Origin: Dasyornis broadbenti
Taxonomy: Eukaryota; Chordata; Aves; Passeriformes; Dasyornithidae
NCBI GenBank assembly: GCA_013397935.1
Contig: VZRN01000753.1
Coordinates: 1,222,446 to 1,286,445, forward strand
DNA length: 64,000 nt
Direction of reading: 5' to 3'
Shown here: positions 28,690-40,300 of the stretch, piece after piece
How positions within the stretch are numbered: the first letter of the stretch is position 1
Layout of the letters: every line of letters starts with the position of its first letter
Translations under genes and position numbers: made by a program
Notes under the pieces: model-generated
Databases searched by the model: none
Seen by the model: the letters and a program-made list of their open reading frames with translations, nothing else
Told to the model about the DNA's origin: nothing

Positions 28690-28860
28690 CATGAGTTACT
28701 GAGTTTTATTGGGTTTTAGTTATGGCTAATAAAACCCATTTTTTGCACAGTTATTTAATTTGCATCTGTAATTGCTGCAGTTGTACATAAATTAGACATG
28801 CAATCGGAAGCCTAATTCAGCTTGTCTGCTCCTTCTGCTACATCCATAATTATGGATCTG
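28690..28860. promoter_or_regulatory. Candidate conserved-type element rich in homeodomain and octamer motifs
   Basis: This AT-rich stretch contains an exact POU octamer, ATTTGCAT (28758-28765), several TAAT/ATTA cores, and a perfect 16-bp palindrome, ATCCATAATTATGGAT (28842-28857), centred on TAATTA. The composition is typical of vertebrate developmental enhancers. No conservation data are available here, so the call rests on motif content alone. Confidence 0.25.
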
Positions 28861-30882
28861 TGGTAGCTTCATGTTAAGAGAGTGACAGAAGTTTTGGAAA
28901 GCATTTGGCTCCAGGGAGAAAATAGCTTGTTGCTATCAGCTGCTTTACATGATGGTTATACAGAGCACCCAGCCGGGGCTGCAAACACCAGCACTGATGG
29001 GGGACACTCCCTGCCCTGCAGGATTTTCCAGTTGGAGCAGATCTGGCAGGAGCTGGAGCAGCAGCCACGTGCCATGGTGCCAGTGCAGCAGTTCAGAGCC
29101 TGGTGCAAGCGCTGGCCCTGCCCTGGTACAAGTTCAGTCCCTGGATGTGTCTTCCCAGCCTCTTTCCCCTGGGAGGCTCCTGGAATCTCTGCTCTTGTCT
29201 TGGCCTCTTGCTTTCCCATGCATCCGTTAATCTGGGGAAACTTCATAAGCTGAGCCCTGGTATTACTTCCATGGGTATTATTCCAAGACAGTGTGTGTCA
29301 GGAAGGCAGGGGTAGGAAGAAGGCTGTGCTGGTGCCAGCTGAGCTGTGGTGGTCCCACGTACATGAAATGGCTCAGTTTGGCCCTGTCAGCTTCCTTCTT
29401 GCAGTGCTTCACCAGTGTTTCCATCAATGGTCCAGCACTTGGAAGCACATTAAAATGCCTCTTCCCAAAGCCCTCTGGCTCCATGGTCATACTCTACAAG
29501 TCTCTGCCAAACAAAGCAACTCTTCCCTCCAAACCTAAACAACCTCTCTTCCCTCTCACACATGCTTTTTGGCATGAACCTTTCCTTGCTCAGATGGCTA
29601 TCTACAGAACCTGTTGGGGTTTTGCCATGACTTGCCTTTGGGGAAGGGGGTGTTTTTCTGGAGATTATTCTGAGTTGCAGGGAGAGAGGAGGTGGAAACG
29701 CATCCTTGTTGAAATTAAGCTGCTGATACCAGTGGGGCAGGATGATGCTCACAGGCCCCTGGGCATGTTTTGGCCTTGTTGAGCTGATAGCTGTAAGTAA
29801 TGTCTGGATTGAGATAGACTCAGGCCTGGAAGGCTGGGAAACAAAGAGACAGGAGCTGCCTTTGCTGCGGGATGAGAAAGTGCTTTTCCCTGTCTAATGG
29901 CAACTGAGGGTTTGTGCAAGATGAGTTGGTTTCCCTGGGTGAATTTGGGACATATAGGCAAGACCACATGCTGTACTCAATAGGTTTTGGGTTTTTAAAA
30001 ATCTTTTCACACGGAAGTTCAATCAGTTGCCTTAGTTTCTCTGTTGTGAGACTTCAAATGGATCTGAAATTTGTAACGTTAAGATAGAATCCTGGCAGGT
30101 TAATGCTTCAGACATTTTGTTCTTTGCTGACTTTCCTTGTCCCTTAGGTGATCCAAATACTGGTGTTCTCTTTTGTCTCCCACAGCATTGCTTGGCTTTC
30201 CAGATGAATTTTTAAAACATAATTTTAGTGGAAGTCCAAAAATATTTAACTCCCCCAAATGTAAAAACCTCACTGCAGAGCCCACCTTTGGTCAGAAGAG
30301 ATGGCTAAAACTCATGCAATGAGCAGTAGTTGCTCCACTAATTTCATACCACAGTTTGACACTCTTACTTTGTGAGGAAAAGAAAGAAAAAACTTCTAAA
30401 AGGTTTTTCTTCCTTTGCAAGCTGCTTTGCTTCCCTTCTTTTCATATTGTAAATTTTTTCATTGCGGTTAGGTTTGTTTGGTGTGGATTCCCCCTCCTCC
30501 CCTGCAAGCTGTTTGCTCAGAATCTCTATTTTCTGATTTTTAGCCAGACTAAGAACCATTTAATATTGGAGAACAATCTCCCATTCAAATGATCAAGAAG
30601 TCAAGGTCAAGACTGAAAGCTCAAAGCTTAAAGTGAGGCAGTGTCTGCAAAAACCATCAAGCTCTCAGGCGGGAGGGTTGAGGATCTCCCTCATATTCCT
30701 GGTTGTGTCAAATTCCCAAATCTTTCAGTCCTTTGGCAAGGTGCAGCCAAAGGGCCTTTTTTTTTGTGAGTCAACTCCTTTAATTCCCATTATACCTTCA
30801 AAAATTAAGGCATGGACTAACTTTGGAGCCTCACAAGGCAGAGCTGGCTCCTGACAGTGGAAGATGAACAGCCCTGTGCTGG

Positions 30883-31058
30883 CGAGGTTGAGTGTGCCCA
30901 GAGAAGCTGTAGCTGCCCTGTCCTGGGAAACACTCAAGGTCAGTCTGGATGAGGTTTTGAGCAACTTGATCTAATTGATGATGTCTCTGCCCTTTGCAGG
31001 GGGTTGAACTAGATGACCTTTAAAAGTCCTTTGCATCCCAAACTATTCTATGATTCTG
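30883..31058 (+). mobile_element. CR1 LINE, 5'-truncated 3' end
   Basis: The sequence matches the CR1 3' region in order: the GCCCAGAGAAGCTGT block, the CTGGATGAGGTTTTGAGCAAC block, the GGGGGTTGAACTAGATGACC block, and the terminal ATTCTATGATTCTGTG, an imperfect copy of the repeated avian CR1 tail. The orientation is plus, the same as the host gene. Like most CR1 copies it is severely 5'-truncated and carries no coding capacity. The 5' boundary is approximate. Confidence 0.88.
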
Positions 31059-32475
31059 TGTCCTCTCTGCTGTAGCCTGAGCTGGTTGGACAGAACCTAT
31101 TGTGGAATATATGTTCACCAAAATGAAATGTGAGTCTTTACTCCATTTTTTAATTTATTTTTAATCTCTAAAACCCCCTTGTGATGCAATTTGAAAGTAA
31201 TTTCAAAACAATCACAACTTTGTTTTTGGTGAACCGGTTATTCAGCAAAATGTAAGAGTTTCCCAGCTGCACTGCAGTATTTGAGACCAAGGCACCTTGG
31301 ACTAAAACCAGAATGCAAGAAACCTTTCCAAATGCTTCAGAAATTTTAGAGAAGATTAGCCAGAAATAGATGGGAAGAAGAGAAAAAGTAATACATTAAA
31401 ATTCTCTGATCCTAAGAGAAATATAGGCAAGGTCAAATGGAAAGCTTTGCACTGAAAAGGCAGCCTGGAGCTCACTTGAAGAGAGACTGGAGAACAGGCA
31501 ATGGGAGCACCTGGATGCCATCAACCCTTGGCTTTCTTCTGAGGCTCGCTGGGACAGGAGCAGCTGTTGATATCATTTTTCTAATAAAGTTGAAACCAGT
31601 GAGAAAGTGATGGGTATTGATTAGTGTCAGCTTCAATGAATACATGTCCAGCTCCCACACTGCACAAGAGCATTCAGAGCTTCCTGCAAGTCCAAAGTAA
31701 TTGTTGAGGACTCATGGGGGCTTCCAGGGCACCACAGCAAAGAGGATCCTTTATTGACTGTGGTACTTTCATGTCTTACTTCATAACTGAGTAGCATTGT
31801 TGTTGGACAAGTAAATGCTGTTTTGTATGACTTTCAAAAACATTCTTTTTCAGCACTGATTTATGGTCTCAGATCCGGTTAAACCGATACAATAGGTGAA
31901 CTGAAGGAGACAGCATTTGTGGTGCTTGTGTTGCTGAGGAGACAGGTAGGAAGCTGCTCTTGGGGAACAATAATCTGTTGGAGAGATAGACCCTGACACC
32001 CAACATGTGCCTTCTTCAGCTGCCAAAAACCATTACTTTTCCCTCCAGCCTTGCTTCCTCTTTGCTACAAATGTCACTTTATTCCTCTAAAGTAAGTTCA
32101 GTTAGTGTTAACTTTGCTGTTTATCTTTGTAGACTTTTCTGTTTGGGATAATGGGAAAATATAAAGAATTTCTATGTTGAAACACTGAAGAAATAATATT
32201 CTCTTGCTCAGCAAGAACTGAAAGTGGATGGAGTCTGTTCTGACTTCAGATGAGAGAACCACGTTGCTACTGCTGTTAGCACAGTATGCATTAATAATGA
32301 ATATTATCAGAGTTCGTATTATTAGTACTATTGCCTAAAAAATTATGGTTTTGGAAGAATGAAGGAGATGAATATACTCATAAACAACTTTTTACTCCTT
32401 GATTCCCTAAATGGAACATAAACTGTGGTGTTGCAGCTGATGATTTGTGGAAGGTTTTTGTATTTCTATTTTTTC

Positions 32476-32504
32476 CCTGTGATCGTTGTTCATCTGATCA
32501 CAGG
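32476..32504. repeat. 9-bp perfect inverted repeat
   Basis: CCTGTGATC (32476-32484) and GATCACAGG (32496-32504) are exactly complementary across an 11-base spacer. It could form a small hairpin, but chance occurrence in 64 kb is plausible. Confidence 0.6.
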
Positions 32505-33194
32505 TATTTTTAGAATTGGGTAGACTAGGATTGGCTTGGTTAGACAGTTCTTAACTAGGTGGAAACAGATTACAGAGTTCAACTAATCAAGTCCAGTATT
32601 TGGACAAAACCCGTAATTCATTGCAGGAACTCGGATCTGGAGTGACTCTGTTTTTACCAGTTTTAGACAGAATGTGTTAATTACTGGAAGCCTTCACCAT
32701 GTATGTCACTGCTCTCACTTGCTCTCAGTTAACCTCTTGGTTACTTTAGCAACTGCTTTGTTAGGCAATTTAAAAGGGGTTTTTAGGTGTTGTCTTTAAC
32801 ATTTTCATTTTTTACTATGCAAAAGTAACAGGCTAGAGGCTAAACGGTCTTTATATACTGTTCTAGTTCCAGAGGCAGAAACTGCTTGGAGTTTTGGAAC
32901 AGCTCTCTAGTTTCATCCTTCACAACCTCCACAGTTTCTCTAACATCCGTTGACTTGTCTAGTCCTCTTAGCTTCTATTTGGGTTAACACCATTTAAAAA
33001 GAATTTAATTGAGTTTAAAAAACCTTAATATCCCAATTTGCTGTTGTTTCTGACAGTTTTTCAATGTTTGACTTTATTTAAAAACATTTCTAGTAGAAAT
33101 GTTATCTGTCAAGAGAGTTGCCATCAACTCTCCAGCCACCTTTGTACCTTGTTAAAATACATGGTTCTCTTATTTTGGCATTTATTACAGGTGA

Positions 33195-33250
33195 GTATAT
33201 ATATGCATGTGTGTGTATCTACCTATATCTATATCTATATATCTATATAT
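33195..33250. repeat. TA / TG / TATC compound microsatellite
   Basis: Alternating TA units, a short TG run and several TATATC units cover about 55 bases. It is a likely length-variable site. Confidence 0.85.
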
Positions 33251-36200
33251 GTAAGAGGTTTCATAGCCCTCCTTACTGGGCATTGTGCATTCGCTTTTCA
33301 AAGTCAGATTTCATCCTCTATAGTAAGAGCAGAGCAGTCATTACTATTAAAGCAATTTTATAGCACTCTGCAAAGGGAATACGAATGCAGCTTCTGACCG
33401 TTTTAAGCCTTATTTGCGCAAAGATGATGTCTTTAATTCAGGAGATAAATTCCTTGCTACCTAATTCTTGAAAGGTTTTTATTTTGAGATGGGTCTGATT
33501 TGTCCCTGTAGGAGAGCTGTCTGTTGCCTGCCAAGGAGCACTACATCCTACCAACTACATCTCATTTGGTAGACAAACGACCTGAGTTTTAACAGGCTAC
33601 AAGCCAATTTGAAAGACAAGTCAGTCACTGCTGAGTACAGCTTGTTTATCAATAACAGGTGAATAACCCAACAAAATACAGAGGTCCTGAAATGAATATC
33701 GTTCTTTTGGAGGAAGAGGAGTAGATGGTGGAAAGAGGAAAATGGAAACTCTTTTTAGTCTTGGCACTTACAGTTGAGTTGGGTGAAACTTTTTATTGGC
33801 GGTAAAAAATCCTAAATTTTTCACTGAACTTCACATGGGTAAAGAAAGAAAAAACCTGAAGTTGTTGAGGGGTTTCATGGTAGTGCATTCCAAACAAACA
33901 ATTTCCCTTCTTTCCCTTGAGATATCCTATAATTTTAAATGATTCTCTGCATTGAGACTCAATGTGTTTGATTTCATATCAAATGAGTAAAACATGCTTT
34001 CTGATGAAGTGAAAGGTTTTGTTTGTTTCCTCACTTTTAAAAAAAACCAGTATTCAAGCCCATTTGACCTGAAAGGAATTGAAAATACTTTGGACCTGCC
34101 AGAAAACTAAATAAATGCATGTTGACCTGTTCTAATCCCTCTAAAGCTCACAGATATTAATGCTAAATTTATCTTGAAAAAGGAACATTAAAGCCCTGCC
34201 TGCAGGTGCTGGGGAGGTGGTTTGCCTGGCAAACCTTGGCTTTTGTCCCTGTGTTCCCTGAAGTTCAGGGACTGTTCCCGGGACAGAACTTTCAGGGATG
34301 GGGAGTAGGAGGTGGGAGGAAGCCCTGGCTTTGCTTTCCTAGGGCCAGTGGGGAAGTGCAGTGGGAAAACCGACAGTGATTTCTTTTCAGTTTCCTCTTT
34401 TGCATTTGTGTCCTCAAAACTTCTGCCTCTAAATCTGCCTTTTCCCCAGAGGGTTTTGGTATCCTGCACCCATTCATCTTCTTTGCTTCCTCCCTACCTT
34501 CCTTCCCTCTCTCTCCAGCCCCAGTCCATGTTCATGAAGAGTACTGCCCATTGAAAGCATCTCCTCTCTGTTGACATTGCCAGGACCCATCTCCCACCCA
34601 CCCACCACAATAGAAGGGCAGCATTTTACAGTTTGCCTTTTGTAGGGCCTGACAGATTCAGAGCTTTTGTACAAATAACAAAAGAAGCCTTTGACCTTGA
34701 TTTTGAAATGCCTTGGGACTAAACTTCATGCTCTTTCACTGGAGCAGAGACTGATTCTCTCTTTCAGGTTTTTTACTGTCATTTTGAAGTTTAAGAAATC
34801 CCTGCATCCTCCAAGCGAGCTTTGTCTTTCCTACAGTCTCTAATCAATTGCAGCTGGGCTTGTTAGTGCAGAAGGTCCAAGAAGATTTAGTAACAAGGAT
34901 ATTTTCAAAACATAGGTGAAATTATAACTCCTTCTCACTCAGTTTTAATTCTGCCAGCATAAGTAGCCAAGGCATCGTGTATTGCACTGCCTTTGTTCAG
35001 CCTGCCCAGATGAGGTTTTCTTCTTGCAATATTGAAATTAACCTGAGTTTTTTGTCTGTCTGACTGCTGATTTATGGCATAATATTCTGAGATATACAAG
35101 AAGTTGGTTGAAATTACTGGTATTGCAAAATGCACACATTTTTTACCTTAGAATTTGGGAAAATTTCTTCCTATGCTTTTCTTCACAAGGTGAAATGAGC
35201 AGGCTGTTTACTTTGTCTAATTAAAAGATCATTACGATTATGTAGGAAACAGGAACTGTTTGCATTGTCATTTTTGCAGTACGTTATTTACACTGATGAG
35301 TTTTATATTCTACTTGACATTGAGAACATTCAATTGTTTAATTTACAACTTTGTGAGACTTTATAACTGAGAAAAGTGCTGCCTTTTTAAAGGGATGGAA
35401 TAATTCCACTTTGAAATGTTACCAAAAGACAGAACTTGAGGTTATGGCTAAAAAGCATAGGAAAGAAACTGTTTGTTTCAGCCACTATTTTTCAATTATG
35501 TACAGTTATTTTATGTATTTCTTTGTCTTTTTTCCCTCATCTCATCTTCCTGCCCTGGCTAGGAATTTGACTTTTGTTACCTGTGTGTTTTTAAATGTTA
35601 TTTTGTTAAACTGTAATTAAACTCCATTTCCCTTTCTTGCAAATTTTTGGCTTATGGAAAGACAACTTCCATCCCATGTTATCTGTTGTTATTCAGGTCC
35701 TGTACCATGGCTTGGCATTTCATTCTGTTAAAAATGCAAGTGGGATTGTTAGACATGTCACCTACAAAGCCAGGGGGTCAGCTTGGCAGCTTACTTAATG
35801 TGCTAATTTGCTGTAATTTAATCATGCTTGGAATATGGATTGGACATCTGAGTATCTCGGTGGCAGCCTTGGACTCAAACAGCCCATAAACACTTCGGTA
35901 AAGCCTGCTTGGGAAAAGTGCCTTGTGGGCGTCTCCTGATCCTTTGCCTTTGGGATTTCAGGTGGGGTCTTTGGGGCTCACAGAACTCCATGGAGCTGTG
36001 GCTCCATGCCCAGTGCCTGTGTGGAGAAGTGGCTGAACTCCGCAGTTTAATAAATTATGCATCAGCTGCAAATGAGATTGAGAGCGTTGAGCTGGCATTG
36101 TAGCTCTCTGTGAGAGACGCAGAGCAAAGCCTGCTTTGCCCAGGCACAACATGCACTCCAGGGCTTGGGAGGGATGGAGCCCTTTTCCCATCCTTTTCCC

Positions 36201-36990
36201 AGGCCAGATGTGGGCTCTCGGGGTGGGTGGGATGTGGTAAATCAGGCACCTTGTTTTGCAAGTCACAGGCTCTGCAGTGCAGGCCAGCTTACAATGACTT
36301 GCCAAAATATTTGCTAGATAGCACTTCTCAGATGTGATCAATTAAGTCAGTGAAACTTAGAAGTTGGCCCCTAAAATAATTTTCTGGAGATTTTTTTGCC
36401 CCTTTCTGAGCTTGCTTTTAAGGACTGAGTTTGGACTTCTTGCTCATGCATTATTTGGTGCTAAATTGTGAAACTCGTGTTTGTGTTAGTAAGGGTGATA
36501 GCTGAAAATTTTCCAAAGGATAAATTTCTGTTGGAAAAAATTTGTGTGCAGTTCTCAGAGAGCTCCATTTCAACCTGGTCACACAGACTGGTTTCCCGGC
36601 TGGTTTACAATTTCTTTCATTTCCCCTTTTTGACTATTATGTTGTAAGACAAAAATTAAAATTTTAACACAGTATGTTTCACCATTGAAAAAAAAAAATT
36701 AGCCTGGGGTATTCTATTACCTTCCTCTCACTTAATCTTCTAACAGTGTAATTATCTCTCATCTTTATGTTGCTCTTTGTGTGACTCTGACCCTGATGAG
36801 ATCAATTTAGTTTTCAAATTCTCTTTTTAGTGTTGTGATATCTTTTCTCTTTGCTGTGATACGCCAGAAAAGATCTCCCTGGCAACATCTACCTGTGGTT
36901 ACTGTTAGTGGCTCTGGCCTGGCCATTTGCCATGGTGTCCACCTGGCCATTGTCACTGCACTAATTGTTTTATCCTTTGGAAAGACCTTT

Positions 36991-37051
36991 TTGTGTTTGT
37001 TTGTTTGTTTTGTTTTGTTTTTTGGTTGGGTTGGTTTTTTTGTTTTGTTTT
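36991..37051. repeat. TTTG / T-rich low-complexity tract
   Basis: TTTG and TTTTG units grade into a T/G tract. It lies about 90 bases upstream of the CR1 copy at 37141, but nothing shows that the two are related. Confidence 0.8.
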
Positions 37052-37140
37052 GAAAGTTCTCTATTTTTCAACTTTGGTAGGTTCATCTTCGTTTTTCTTT
37101 ATAACTCTGATTCTCTGATCTAGGTTTAGATTGCATATTA

Positions 37141-37347
37141 AGAAAAAAATCTTCCCTGTGAGAGTGGAAGCACAGGCTGTCCAGAGAAGCTGTGGCTGCC
37201 CCACCCCACGAAGTGTCCAAAGCCAGGCCTGATGGGGCTTGGAGCAACCTGGGATAGTGAAAAGTGACCCTGCCAGTGGCATGGGGAAGGAATGAGATGA
37301 GATTTAAGGTCCCTTCCAACCCAAACCATTTTGTGATTTTATGGTTC
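37141..37347 (+). mobile_element. CR1 LINE, 5'-truncated 3' end
   Basis: The copy begins with an AAAATCTTCCCTGTGAGAGTGG-like block. It continues through GTCCAGAGAAGCTGTGGCTG, a CTGATGGGGCTTGGAGCAACCTGG-like block and CCCTTCCAACCCAAACCATT, and ends in a degraded TTGTGATTTTATGGTTC tail. Orientation is plus. The tail is more diverged than that of the copy at 30883-31058. It has no coding capacity. Confidence 0.88.
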
Positions 37348-40300
37348 GGGCAGGCACTTGAGCATGTCTTGAGTTTTAAAGTCACTGCTCTGTTGCAAAC
37401 GTGACAAGAAAAAAAAGGAGCATTGCTTGTGCCTGTGTGTTTGCAAGAATGTGTGTTCACTCTGCAAATGGGGGACTATAGCTCTGCCCCAAGGAGTTTA
37501 CAAGAATTGCTGTCTATATGAAATACTGTTAAATACTTTGAACTCCTGATTTCAAATTCCAGGACCAAGTCATTCCAGAAGGAGTTCAGCTGCTGTATGT
37601 GCTGGCCTTCATGCAGCTCGAGTCTGAGACCTATTTTCGGAAAGCCCAAACCAACTTACCCTGACAGCTGGGGCAAACTTGCCCATGTCAGATGAAAGGT
37701 GGAGCAGGCTCTGTGTTAAAATGTGATTTGACCAGAAATGGCATTACCATAACTCAGAGGCAGAAAGCCTGTAATGAGATCATGTGGGCAGCAAGGCATG
37801 CAGCCTAAAAATTTCCTTTTAAGTGGCTGCTTCTTTGCAGATCAGGACAGTGATTCCTAACGTTGCAGAGGATGGCCCGGTGCATGCCCAGTCTTTAGTC
37901 TACTTGGTGTGGTCTTGCTTTTGGTTTATGTAAACAAGTGAGAGAGAAGGAATTTGATCACACTCCTCAAGAGAATTCTGCTGCAGTAATTGCTCTTCGT
38001 TAAAGATTTGCCAAGTAGCAGCCATTGTTAACCCGCGAATCAAGAAATCACAAGAATTCCATGAAAATTGAGCTCCAAGTTAAAAATGCATTGAGGCAAT
38101 GTCCTCCTAGAGATGTGTTTTGAACATGGCTAACTTGGTATCATGCAGCCAGAGCACTCTGTGGGATTTCCTTCTCTTGTTTAGGCTGTTTTCAATTTGC
38201 TTTCACCTCACAGAAGCTCTCTCCCATTTGAATTCCCTGCTGGCTTTATCCAGTTTTCTTATGAGTGATCTATAGCAGAAGGGTCCAAATTCAGACTGTA
38301 GTATGGGAAAGGGATTTATAAATTATGAAACACCAATGTAGCTGAGCAGGATGGTTAAGGGGGAGAAGAAAGACAAGTAGAGGACATTGGGAAGACAAAG
38401 CAGAGGAAGGTGAGCAGGGCTGTAAAACCAGCAGAAATAAGATTTTAAAGAAATTAAAAATCGAAGAAACTATCGATTAAGAAATGAACAAAACACAACA
38501 TGTGCAACTGGAATGAAAAACAAAACCCCAAAATGAGGAACTTAAAACTGGGAGAATAAATCACTAGGGGGTAAAATCCAAGGTTTGATGACTGTTCATT
38601 GTTGACTCCAACCTCCGTGGCTTGCGCTTCAATTTACCATGGAAGACAAACGAGGGTTTTCATAGAATACATGAACAGGCTAATTGGAAGCTAATCAGGG
38701 AGTCAGTTGATCACAGAGGACTGACACAACAGCAGCCCACAGGATCCAAGTGCAAGGAGCACTGCAGAAAGAAGGCTTGTGGTCTAAGGTGCAATTCCCG
38801 AAAGAGCAGTTTTCCGTCAAGCTGTCCGTGGTGTTTGATACTTTTCCAGAGGTGCAGATGTACTTGAGCAGTGGGGAGCTGAGAGCTAAAGCAAGTCCAC
38901 CCTGCCTCCTTCTGCTTCCCTACCACACAGCCTGCTCCTCCTGCATTTGCAGCACTGAGGGATGGATGGGCTCATGCCCGTGCTGGGACTGTAGTCCCAG
39001 GCTTGGAGTGGCCCTGCCAGCAGCTGTGGTGCAGCTGAGCAGGGCTGGGTGCCCCTGGCTCCTGCACTGGCACAGATATGTTTGCTACCACAGCAGAGTG
39101 GGCTCCAGCTGTGCTTCACTGGTGCTCAGGCTGAGTCACTGGGGTCAAAAACATTAAAACAACAACATAAAAGCTGCTGGTTTGCAGCAAGGAATGGGAG
39201 GCTGGGAGTTTCTTCAGCAATGTGTCCCAGGAATGGAGATGAGTGGCAAAGCAGCACATCAGAAGTGCTGATCCTCGTGTGGCTGCAGAGAAGGTGCTCA
39301 GCAGTCAGCTCAGGTGTTCGTCTGCTCCCACGCTGACAGATGAAGTGTCCACAAAAGCAAACCAGCTGCATTTCAATGGTGGCTGGCTGGTCTGAATGCT
39401 GCACGCTCAGGTTTGAAATGAAATTCCAGCTCGTTGCTGTGCTGACAAGCTGCAGATGATGGCTGTGAACATGACACACAGTTCAGTCTCCCAGCTGCTC
39501 ATCTTGGTCTCTGCTCTGGGCTTGCCAGAAAGTTCCCTTCTCCCTATCACAAAGAGAAAGTAAAATATTAGATACTGCTTTATTAGGGCAATACTGCTGC
39601 TGTGAGATTGGGGAACCCTAAGGCTGGTACAGTTAAAGTGCAGCTGTTTCATAAGGACTGTAGGTGCAGCTGTATTTTCCTGAGCCTTTTAGAAAGGGGT
39701 CATGAAAAAAACAAAACAAGATCATGAGCCAGCAACTGTGGATTTGGTGAATGTTCTAAGGGGAGTGACAGAAAATACAGGGAGAGGCAGTTTTCATGGC
39801 AGGCAGTGTGTTCATGCTTCAGTAACTCAGAGCATCTGTTTGAGCTTTGCCTGCCATGATGGGTAAGGCAGAAGCAGGAGATGTCATGTAATTGGGTTTC
39901 CATAAAGAACATGATATCAAACACTCATGAGAAAGGCAAAAATTCCCAGAAAATAAGGTGGTGTAATCCCAAACTGTTACAAATGGAGAATTCTTCTGAA
40001 GACCTGCAAAAGCAAAACTAATCAACAACTTGGGCGCTTTTTATTCCTTCAGTGGAAGATGGTCTGCAGTGGTAGGAGAAAATTACTGAAATATCACTGA
40101 GTTTTTAGCTGGCTTTAGAAAAAAAGAGGGGGGTTGAGGGACTTTTGGATGGGCTGTTTGAGTGCTGCTCTCCTTTGATTTATTGTGAATGAGCAGCAAA
40201 AGAGAAAACTAAAAGCTTGTCTCTGAGTGGTTAATTTTCACAAATGTGAATTTTTCCCAGCAGAAGCAAGAAGGTTTCAACACAGGCTGTTAGGCTCTGC

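Noticed and set aside
33180..33200. TTATTACAG followed by GTGAGT, resembling adjacent acceptor and donor sites
   Set aside because: An acceptor directly abutting a donor leaves no exon body. It could only matter as a recursive splice site (AG|GTGAGT), and nothing else here supports that.
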